Positions 25,027 to 32,227 of a stretch of DNA of 64,000 nucleotides are shown one piece after another. How positions within the stretch are numbered: the stretch's first letter is position 1; the number at the start of each line of letters is the position of its first letter. The notes below the pieces were generated by a model that saw only the letters and a program-made list of their open reading frames with translations, had not been told where the DNA came from and searched no databases. The DNA comes from Vondammii sp040505895 (GTDB lineage Bacteria; Pseudomonadota; Gammaproteobacteria; Chromatiales; Chromatiaceae). The stretch is taken from assembly GCA_040505895.1 (NCBI GenBank), contig JBEVXU010000016.1, forward strand, positions 310,001 through 374,000. The letters are read 5' to 3'. The position numbers and the translations under genes were made by a program.

Positions 25027-25770
25027 ATGAAAAAAATGCTCGTATCCCTCACCCTGGCTAGCCTCTGTGCCCTGCCCCTGGCCAGCCAGTCGGCAGCTTA
25101 CAAAGAAGTGACCGTCAGCGGCGGTGGCACCATTACCGGTAAGATCTCCTTTACCGGCAAAGACCGTGCGCCCAACACTTACAAGATCAGCAAGGACAAC
25201 AAAGTCTGCGGCACCGGTGAGCGCAACATCGACTATGTACGCGTCGTCAATGGCAACCTGATGGATACCGTGGTCTACCTGGAGAAGGTGAAAGAAGGCA
25301 AGGCATTCCCTACTGATGTTGCAGACGCGACTATTGAACAGGAGGGGTGCGAGTTCAAACCCTTTATGCAGATCATGCGCAACAAAAGCAATTTGGCTGC
25401 TGTAAACAAGGATCCCATCCTGCACAACATCCATACCTACGAACTGATTCGCGGCGATGCCAAAGGCCCAAAAAAGACCCTGGCCAATATCAGTCAGCCT
25501 GAGCCGGGCACCGTCAACTCAACAATCAAAATGAAGAGGGGACCTGCCATCAAAGTCGAGTGCGATGCCCACGACTTTATGCACGGTTTTGTCTTTGTCG
25601 CCAAAAACCCCTACTTTGCCAAAGTGGCCGATGATGGCACCTACACCATCGATAACGTGCCTGCCGGTAGCTACAAGATCAAAGCTTGGCACGGTTTCCT
25701 GAAAAACCAGAAGGGTAAGGTCAAAGTAACAGCCGGTGGCAGTACCACTGCAGACTTCACCTTCAAGTAA
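25027..25770 (+). CDS. Periplasmic cupredoxin-like protein with C-terminal beta domain
   Basis: A 247-aa protein with a signal peptide (about 1-23, ending SQSA). The central part holds LHNIHTY and then CDAHDFMHG (cysteine near residue 178), which together resemble the His...Cys-x2-His-x3-Met ligand set of type 1 copper proteins. The last ~60 residues (DDGTYTIDNVPAGSYKIKAWH) resemble a carboxypeptidase-regulatory/peg-like beta domain. It would be a soluble periplasmic electron carrier or copper protein. Ribosome binding site CAGGAG precedes the ATG; it lies 41 bp after the HEAT gene. The copper assignment is inferred from the ligand spacing. Confidence 0.7.
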   Translation: MKKMLVSLTLASLCALPLASQSAAYKEVTVSGGGTITGKISFTGKDRAPNTYKISKDNKVCGTGERNIDYVRVVNGNLMDTVVYLEKVKEGKAFPTDVADATIEQEGCEFKPFMQIMRNKSNLAAVNKDPILHNIHTYELIRGDAKGPKKTLANISQPEPGTVNSTIKMKRGPAIKVECDAHDFMHGFVFVAKNPYFAKVADDGTYTIDNVPAGSYKIKAWHGFLKNQKGKVKVTAGGSTTADFTFK

Positions 25771-25788
25771 GTAGATGGGATAGAGACC

Positions 25789-25908
25789 ATGACCGAAGAT
25801 AAACCGCAACGACGATTTACCTTGATGGACTATATGGCTTTTATCGGCGGTGCCATCAATTTCATCGTCATCAGCTATATCATCGGTTACTGGTTTATCT
25901 CTAATTAA
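25789..25908 (+). CDS. Small membrane protein, 39 aa
   Basis: A short frame MTEDKPQRRFTLMDYMAF... with one membrane helix (about residues 16-36, AFIGGAINFIVISYIIGYW) and a basic N-terminus, expected to keep the N-terminus in the cytoplasm. It starts 18 bp after the cupredoxin-like gene, with GGGATAG upstream as a weak ribosome binding site, and a terminator hairpin begins 6 bp after its stop. Third gene of the sigma54-driven operon; a third miniature membrane protein in this locus. Confidence 0.6.
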   Translation: MTEDKPQRRFTLMDYMAFIGGAINFIVISYIIGYWFISN

Positions 25909-25914
25909 AATCAA

Positions 25915-25966
25915 AGGCCTGGAGCTACTGGATTTGATATCCATCATCTCCGGGCCTCTGTTTTTT
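25915..25966 (+). terminator. Terminator after the HEAT/cupredoxin operon
   Basis: Stem AGGCC-t-GGAG with CTCC-g-GGCCT around a 26-nt loop, followed by CTGTTTTTTC. The downstream Usp gene starts 26 bp later, so either transcription partly reads through or that gene has its own promoter. Confidence 0.65.
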
Positions 25967-25991
25967 CTCCCCTAAGCCTCAGGCCTTATCT

Positions 25992-28232
25992 ATGCCAAGC
26001 CAAGCCAAAATCACCCCACCAGAACTTGACCCACTGCCGAGTTATAAGTCAATTCTCCTGGCAGTAGACTCATCTGACCACTCCAACCGGGGGACACTGG
26101 AGGCTGTCTCTCTCTCCACCCACTACGGCAGCCGACTGACTGCCGCTCATGTCTATGCAGCAAAGCTGCATGACCTGCGCTTTCGTCAGATGGAGGGTGG
26201 CCTGCCCGAGCAGTTCCGCGAAGAGCAGGAGTTGGAACGACAACGGGATGTACACGATGATCTGATCACCAAGGGACTCTCCATTATCACCGACTCCTAT
26301 CTGGACCAGGTGGATACAAAAGCTAAAAACGAAAAAATTGAAGTGAAGCGCCGTTCTCTGGAAGGGAAGAACTACCGTGCGCTGGTCAATGAGACCAACA
26401 ACGGCGAATATGATCTGTTAGTAATGGGTGCCCTGGGTTTGGGCGCTATCAAGTCAAGCCGACTGGGTACTGTCTGCCAACGTGTCGCAAGACGCAGTAA
26501 AATCGATACACTAGTTATTAAAGAGCCGACTCGCAGCATCAGTGACGGCCCTATCGTCGTCGCTATCGACGGCTCCACCAAAGCCTATGGCGGCCTGCTT
26601 ACCGCCTTCTCTCTAGCCAAGACCTGGGGTGTTGAGATCAAGGTGATCTCCGCCTTCGACCCCTACTACCACTACGTCGCCTTCAACCGCATCGCCGGTG
26701 TTCTGTCGGAAGAGGCGGGACAGGTGTTCAAATTCAAGGAGCAGGAGAAACTCCACGAGGAGATCATCGACTCCGGTCTGGCGAAGATCTACCAGGGCCA
26801 CCTGTCCGTCGCTCAGTCCATTGCACGAGATTACGACATGGAGATTGAGACCGTATTGCTCGACGGCAAACCCCACGATGTGATTAACCGTTACCTCAGT
26901 GAGATCAACCCCTCACTGCTGATCCTCGGCACCACCGGTATACACGCCGATGCCGACCTGGATATCGGTGGCAACACAGAGTACCTGCTCAGCGATGTCA
27001 GCTGCTCGGTACTGCTGAGCCAACACGAACACCGTCCCCAGGTGGATCGACTGGCTTCAGTCAGCACATCCTGGACTACCGAGGCAGAAACACGCATGGA
27101 GCGAGTCCCCTCCTTCGTCCGCCCTATGGCAAAGATGGCGATTCTGCGCTATGCCCAGGAGCACGGCCACACCGTCATCACCGAAAGCATTGTTGACGAA
27201 GCCACAGCCCAACTGATGCCGGGTCATGCAGAGCAGGCAATGGAAGAGATTGTCGGCGCCTATGATCGGGGCGAACTGAAACGCAAGCCAGATGCTGAGC
27301 AGGTGATGCGCTGGAGTGAACAGGCGACCGCGTTGCTGCTCACCATCAAAGACCTCAGCCTACGCGGTAATCTCAGTATGCGTGCTGAGAAAAAGGCCCG
27401 CGCCGCCGATCTCTGGATGGTCGAAGCGGAGCATATCCAGGCATTTCTCGACGACAAGGTCAGAACCACTGAGTTTAATCCCGGCGCTGAAGCCGCCACC
27501 TTGCCCGGTAACGGTCTCACTGAGGCAGCCACACCTATGGAAGAAGGTCTCAACTGGCAAGCCGCCGCACTGGCGCGCCTGATGCGTGTTCCTGAAGGCT
27601 TCATGCGTGACAGCTCCAAGCAGCGGATCGAGGATTACGCCAGGGCTAACGGCCACAGTGATATCTCCCTGGCGGTGGCTGAAGCGGGGCTGGCAGAGGC
27701 ACGTAAGGCAATGGAGTCCGCCATGCAGGATGGTGGTGGTATGCCCGGCCAAGCAACGTCAACGACACAGCCGGAAAAGAAGAGCGGCTGCCCCTTCGCC
27801 AACATGATGCCGAGTCAGGAGGAAAAAGCACCTGAGACAGAGGCAACTTCAACCTGGAGTGCTGAAGCAGAAACAGTGCTGAGCAACGTACCCGCCGGAT
27901 TCTGCCGTGACATGACCCGCAAGGCGGCCGAGACCATCGCCAAACAGAACGGCCTGGAGCAGGTGGATGCCGCATTTGTCGGCCAGGTGATGGAGACTTT
28001 CAAATCCGGCTCGGAGTCAAGCAGCGAAACCATGCCCTGGAATGAAGCCGCCAGAGAGCGCATCGGCAAAGCTCCCGACATGGTACGCGGCATGTTGATC
28101 CAGGAGATCGAAGGCTGGAGTCGACGGAAAGAACTGGAGAGCGTCAGCGAAGAGGCCGTAGACGCCATTAAACAGATCTGGGCCGAGCGTGGTGTATTCC
28201 ACCTCGATCCCAATGATCCCCGGAACAAGTGA
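25992..28232 (+). CDS. Double universal-stress protein with PCP_red-like repeats
   Basis: A 746-aa cytoplasmic protein. Residues about 17-178 and 187-345 are two Usp/UspA domains (ILLAVDSSDHS, VVAIDGSTKAYG, and the nucleotide-binding LVMGALGLGAIKSS and LILGTTGIHAD). The rest has about five copies of a ~45-residue helical unit W-x2-EA...L..VP.F.R...........A...G...I, at roughly 355-405, 435-480, 515-565, 615-660 and 675-725, resembling the PCP_red (light-independent protochlorophyllide reductase C-terminal) domain. A CPF motif lies between the third and fourth. This combination is odd; the same repeats occur in the next gene, so the two probably act together, perhaps in tetrapyrrole handling or sensing. 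Confidence 0.75.
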   Translation: MPSQAKITPPELDPLPSYKSILLAVDSSDHSNRGTLEAVSLSTHYGSRLTAAHVYAAKLHDLRFRQMEGGLPEQFREEQELERQRDVHDDLITKGLSIITDSYLDQVDTKAKNEKIEVKRRSLEGKNYRALVNETNNGEYDLLVMGALGLGAIKSSRLGTVCQRVARRSKIDTLVIKEPTRSISDGPIVVAIDGSTKAYGGLLTAFSLAKTWGVEIKVISAFDPYYHYVAFNRIAGVLSEEAGQVFKFKEQEKLHEEIIDSGLAKIYQGHLSVAQSIARDYDMEIETVLLDGKPHDVINRYLSEINPSLLILGTTGIHADADLDIGGNTEYLLSDVSCSVLLSQHEHRPQVDRLASVSTSWTTEAETRMERVPSFVRPMAKMAILRYAQEHGHTVITESIVDEATAQLMPGHAEQAMEEIVGAYDRGELKRKPDAEQVMRWSEQATALLLTIKDLSLRGNLSMRAEKKARAADLWMVEAEHIQAFLDDKVRTTEFNPGAEAATLPGNGLTEAATPMEEGLNWQAAALARLMRVPEGFMRDSSKQRIEDYARANGHSDISLAVAEAGLAEARKAMESAMQDGGGMPGQATSTTQPEKKSGCPFANMMPSQEEKAPETEATSTWSAEAETVLSNVPAGFCRDMTRKAAETIAKQNGLEQVDAAFVGQVMETFKSGSESSSETMPWNEAARERIGKAPDMVRGMLIQEIEGWSRRKELESVSEEAVDAIKQIWAERGVFHLDPNDPRNK

Positions 28233-28236
28233 ATAA

Positions 28237-28324
28237 GGAACACAGAGCACACGGAGTACCACAGAGAACACAGAGTTTTAAAAACCTCTGTGTTCTCTGT
28301 GTTTCTCTGAGACCTCTGTGTTCC
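28237..28324. repeat. Nested inverted repeat between the Usp and radical SAM genes
   Basis: An inner 16-bp perfect inverted repeat (28260-28275 and 28286-28301, loop 10 nt) sits inside an outer 11-bp perfect pair (28237-28247 and 28314-28324). Built from CACAGAG/CTCTGTG units. It may form a strong RNA hairpin that attenuates or stabilises the transcript between the two genes. Confidence 0.85.
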
Positions 28325-28340
28325 ACTAAATGAATAGCTA

Positions 28341-30371
28341 ATGAACGATCTATTTCTAATCGCTGTCAACCTCACCCGCCGCTGCAATCTGGCGTGTGCC
28401 CACTGCTATATGGATGCAGAGGCACGCCTTGAGGGTGGCAAGGGTGAACTCTCCACCGATGAGGTCAAGGCGCTGCTGGATGAAATCGCCTCACGCAGCA
28501 ACGAGACCATGGTGGTGCTGACCGGCGGCGAGCCGATGGTACGGCGTGACCTTGAACAGTTGGTAGCTCACGGCAACCAGTTGGGGCTCTCCATCGTGGT
28601 TGGCACCAACGGTGTACTGCTTGATGAGACGCGGGTAAAGGCGTTAAAAGCAGCAGGCGCCATGGGCATGGGTATCAGCCTCGACTCCCTCGACCCCGAA
28701 AGCCACGACAGCTTCCGCGGCTGCAGCGGCAGTTGGGAGAAGACCCTCAGAGGTATGGATCTCTGCCGTAAACACGACCTTCCCTTCCAGGTGCACTTCT
28801 CAGTCACTGAGCAAAATGCCCACGAAGTACAGTCGATGATCGACTTCGCCAAGGCCTCCGGTGCCCATGTGCTCAATATCTTTTTCCTGGTCTGCACCGG
28901 CCGCGGTGAGTCGATGTCGGACATCACTCCTGCCCGCTATGAAGAGGTGCTGAAGCAGCTGATAGAGGCTCAGGAACAGACCCGGGATCTGATTATCCGT
29001 GCCCGCTGCGCCCCTCACTACAAGCGGGTGGCCTATGAACACAATCCCAACTCTCCCCTTACCCGGGCAGAGGGCTATGAGGGTGGCGGCTGCCTGGCAG
29101 GCATTCACTACTGCCGTATCACCCCGGAAGGGGGGGTAACCGCCTGTCCTTATATCCCCGATGAAGAGGGAAGTATCCGTGACCAGGATTTCTGGGAGAT
29201 ATGGGATAAGGCACCCACCTTTGAACAGCTGCGAAATCCGAGTCTGGAAGGCAAATGTGGCCAATGTGAATACCAGAAGCTGTGCGGCGGTTGTCGTGCC
29301 AGACCACTGGCTATGGGCGGCACCATTATGGATGCCGACCCCTGGTGTGGGCACACCCCCAGTGGACGCCCTATTATCGAGCCACTAATAGAGGGTGCCG
29401 GCGGCGAAGTCACCTGGTCTCCCGAGGCCGAGACGCGCCTGGCCCGGGTACCGGGATTCCTGCGTAAAATGGTACGAAAGCGTGCTGAATCCCATGTCCG
29501 GGAACTCGGAGAATCGGTCGTTACCACAGAACACATGGCGACACTGGCCGCCAAGCGCTTCGGTGACAAGTTTCCGGGGAAACGTCCTGACACTGTCCCT
29601 GCCACCACAACGCAGGTTGAAAATGAGGCTTCATCCAGTGGCATGGTCTGGACCAAAGAGGCCAAGGCCTACCTGGAAGAGATACCCGCCTTTCTGCGTG
29701 AGGGGGTCTTTGCCGTAGCCGAGGATGTGGCCCACAGTGAAGGCCGCCTTGAGGTCAACATCAAACTCCTGAACCGTTTGGAGGATGAAGATAGCCCTGA
29801 ACGAAAGTTCCCCTGGGAGAGCGATGCGGAGAACCTACTTGAGGCCAACCTGGCCGATCGTGAATTCCAGGTAAAGATGTTTGTTAAACCGACCATGGAA
29901 GCCGCCGCTGAACGCGAAGCCAAGCGTCGCAATGCCATCGTGGTTTCACAACAGGATGTACAGAAGGTGATTGAGACCAGCTTGGCTGGTGTCGAGTGGA
30001 GTGCCGATGCACTGGCGCGTGTCGAATCGGCGCCGGACTTTGTTCGTGCCGGCATTAAAAAGGCTGCTGAATTTAGCGCCCGCCGCGAAGGCATTGAAAA
30101 GATCACTACCACCGACCTGACCCGTTTCCGTAACCGCGCCATGATGAAAGCGGTAAGACGCATGAAAGGCTTCGGCCTGAAAGAACTCAACTTCGATGCC
30201 TTTGAAATTGCCAAGGAGCGGGTACCGAGATTACAGGAGAACGAACAGGCGGAGAAACGCTTCTCCGAGATCCAGCACTATGTCGAATCAAAGCAGGATC
30301 CCGAAGGTGGTGGTCTGGGACTGCTCGATCGTGAACTGCTGGAAAAGATGAAAGCAGAATTGAAGAAGTAA
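28341..30371 (+). CDS. Radical SAM/SPASM protein with PCP_red-like repeats (heme-pathway type)
   Basis: A 676-aa protein. The radical SAM cluster is C15-x3-C19-x2-C22 (CNLACAHCY), followed by GGEP for SAM binding. A SPASM-like cysteine-rich region occupies about 250-340 (CLAGIHYC, TACPY, CGQCEYQKLCGGC). Over residues 1-345 it most resembles the heme-modifying enzymes NirJ/AhbC/AhbD. Residues about 350-640 carry four copies of the PCP_red-like unit, also found in the upstream Usp protein. The next gene is HemY-like. I infer that it acts on a tetrapyrrole, maybe making or inserting a modified heme for the bd-like complex; peptide modification is the main alternative for SPASM enzymes. Confidence 0.75.
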   Translation: MNDLFLIAVNLTRRCNLACAHCYMDAEARLEGGKGELSTDEVKALLDEIASRSNETMVVLTGGEPMVRRDLEQLVAHGNQLGLSIVVGTNGVLLDETRVKALKAAGAMGMGISLDSLDPESHDSFRGCSGSWEKTLRGMDLCRKHDLPFQVHFSVTEQNAHEVQSMIDFAKASGAHVLNIFFLVCTGRGESMSDITPARYEEVLKQLIEAQEQTRDLIIRARCAPHYKRVAYEHNPNSPLTRAEGYEGGGCLAGIHYCRITPEGGVTACPYIPDEEGSIRDQDFWEIWDKAPTFEQLRNPSLEGKCGQCEYQKLCGGCRARPLAMGGTIMDADPWCGHTPSGRPIIEPLIEGAGGEVTWSPEAETRLARVPGFLRKMVRKRAESHVRELGESVVTTEHMATLAAKRFGDKFPGKRPDTVPATTTQVENEASSSGMVWTKEAKAYLEEIPAFLREGVFAVAEDVAHSEGRLEVNIKLLNRLEDEDSPERKFPWESDAENLLEANLADREFQVKMFVKPTMEAAAEREAKRRNAIVVSQQDVQKVIETSLAGVEWSADALARVESAPDFVRAGIKKAAEFSARREGIEKITTTDLTRFRNRAMMKAVRRMKGFGLKELNFDAFEIAKERVPRLQENEQAEKRFSEIQHYVESKQDPEGGGLGLLDRELLEKMKAELKK

Positions 30372-30513
30372 TTTAGCCGGAAATAAACACGAATATACGC
30401 AAATAAAAAATGCCAACCCATATTACCCATACACGTGGATTGGTGAACATACATATTCGCGTTCATATGCGTTTATTCGCGGCCAATATTTTATGATAGA
30501 TAACCTACGATAA
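30372..30513. other. 142-bp spacer with imperfect inverted repeat
   Basis: Contains AAATAAACACGAATATACGC and, inverted, a similar TATTCGCGTTCATATGCG segment about 60 bp later. A structured intergenic repeat; no gene. Confidence 0.45.
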
Positions 30514-31911
30514 ATGAACGAACCACAGGCACTCATCATCGGCGGCGGAATCTCCGGCCTCTCGACGGCATGGCACCTTGCACAGCAGGGCATCAACGTC
30601 GAGGTGTGGGAAGCTGATGTGCGCCCGGGCGGCAAGATCCGTTCAACCCATGACGCCGGATACCTTACCGAGCGTGCAGCCGGCATGGTAGTCAACTTCC
30701 GCCCCGAGATAGATCGGCTGATTACCGCCTTGGGGATGGACGAGGATAAAACTAGCCGCAATGATGCACTCAATCGCTACCTGGTGCACAAGGGGCAACT
30801 AGCCGCCGTACCGATGAAACTACCGGTCATGGCACGCTCTCCTCTCTGGAGTCGACGCGCCAAACTGCGCCTATTGGCAGAGATCCTGATCCCGCAGGGT
30901 GGTAAGGAGAATGAAACGGTATCTGAGTTTATCGAACGCCGACTGGGCAGTGAGATACTGGAGACTGCGATGGAGCCTTTTGTCGCCGGTACTCTCGCTT
31001 CAGATCCTGATCTGGCAGAAGCCCGGTCAGTACTACCCCGGCTTACCGCTCTGGAGAAACGCTACGGCAGCCTGACCCTGGGCATGATGATCAATGGCGT
31101 ATTCAAAAGGCGCCGTGCCAATAATGCAGAGAGCTTCTCTTTTCAAGGCGGCCTCTCCGATCTGGTAGATAGTCTGAGCAACAGTGCCGGTGTAAATATC
31201 CGCTACGGCATGAAGGTCGACGATATCGGCCGCACTACGGATGGCTGGCAGGTTACAGCAGGAAGCCAAAAACGCCATACTCCCCAACTGATTCTCAGCA
31301 CGCCCGCCTACACCACTGCAACCCTACTGCAAGATACCGACAAACAGCTTGCCAAACTGCTCTCAGGCATCGACTACAGCCCCATTGGCGTTCTCCACTT
31401 CGGTCTGCAGGAGAAGAAAATCGCCCACCCCCTGGATGGCACCGGTTTCCTGGTTCCACGCCGTGAACCATTCAGTTTCAACGGCAACCTATGGATGAGT
31501 CGTCTCTTCCCCGGTCGCGCACCGACTGGTCACCACCTACTGACCAGTTATCTTGGAGGACACCGTCATCGCAATCAGCTGGAGTGGAGTAATGAGCGTA
31601 TCATCTCAGAGACGCTCTCGAGTCTCGCCCCCCTGTTGGGTATTCGGGGAGAGCCGGACTATGTTCGACTGGAACGACATGAGCAGGGACTGCCGATGTA
31701 CCATGGCGACTACCAAGCACGTGTCACGGAGATACGGTCTCGCTTGGCGGTGGCGGCACCGGGTCTGCACCTTTGTGCCAACTACCTGGATGGTGTATCG
31801 ATAAGGGAACGTATTTTTCAGGGACTGAAAACCGCTTATCAAGTGCATAGTGTGGTGAAAAAATCGGGTATCGTGCGAATAGATGCAGGTGAGGTGTTGC
31901 ACTATGCATGA
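30514..31911 (+). CDS. HemY/HemG-type protoporphyrinogen oxidase-like FAD enzyme
   Basis: A 465-aa flavoprotein. The Rossmann motif GGGISGLSTAWHLAQQG opens it, followed by WEADVRPGGKIRS, as in HemY-type protoporphyrinogen/coproporphyrinogen oxidases and related amine oxidases. Residues such as EPFVAGTLASDPDLAEARSVLPRL and the C-terminal CANYLDGVSIRERI match HemY homologues. It would oxidise a porphyrinogen to a porphyrin in the cytoplasm or at the membrane. It follows the radical SAM gene and overlaps the next gene by 8 bp. It may be a second, dedicated enzyme for this locus rather than the housekeeping one. Confidence 0.8.
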   Translation: MNEPQALIIGGGISGLSTAWHLAQQGINVEVWEADVRPGGKIRSTHDAGYLTERAAGMVVNFRPEIDRLITALGMDEDKTSRNDALNRYLVHKGQLAAVPMKLPVMARSPLWSRRAKLRLLAEILIPQGGKENETVSEFIERRLGSEILETAMEPFVAGTLASDPDLAEARSVLPRLTALEKRYGSLTLGMMINGVFKRRRANNAESFSFQGGLSDLVDSLSNSAGVNIRYGMKVDDIGRTTDGWQVTAGSQKRHTPQLILSTPAYTTATLLQDTDKQLAKLLSGIDYSPIGVLHFGLQEKKIAHPLDGTGFLVPRREPFSFNGNLWMSRLFPGRAPTGHHLLTSYLGGHRHRNQLEWSNERIISETLSSLAPLLGIRGEPDYVRLERHEQGLPMYHGDYQARVTEIRSRLAVAAPGLHLCANYLDGVSIRERIFQGLKTAYQVHSVVKKSGIVRIDAGEVLHYA

Positions 31912-32227
31912 AATGGAACTTGAGAATAAGCCCCCCTTCAAACCGATGAAGGTTATTCTGGTGGTGCTGCTTATTCTACTGGGCATATCCAGTGCCGCCG
32001 AGTGGTATTCGGGAAATGTCACCATGCCGCGCTACTGTAAAGAGCCGGTAGAGACACTGGCTCGTGTAAGGCAACTGCTGACAGAGGAGAGACCCGCAGG
32101 TGATGGCGACCGCAAGCCCTATATCATAGCCGCCCGTCTCACCTTTCTGATTCCCCGGGAGAGTGATGAGCCCCTGGAAGACTACATGTTCCGACTACAA
32201 CAGCATATAGACCAGCAATGCCGATAA
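31904..32227 (+). CDS. Small membrane protein, 107 aa
   Basis: Starts MHEMELENK, overlapping the HemY-like stop by 8 bp, with GAGG upstream. One membrane helix (about residues 15-32, MKVILVVLLILLGISSAAEW) is followed by a hydrophilic domain with two cysteines (RYCKEP and the final QQC). Topology suggests the C-terminal domain is periplasmic. It overlaps the kinase gene by 10 bp. I do not recognise the family; it may be an assembly factor or an input module of the kinase. Confidence 0.7.
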   Translation: MHEMELENKPPFKPMKVILVVLLILLGISSAAEWYSGNVTMPRYCKEPVETLARVRQLLTEERPAGDGDRKPYIIAARLTFLIPRESDEPLEDYMFRLQQHIDQQCR

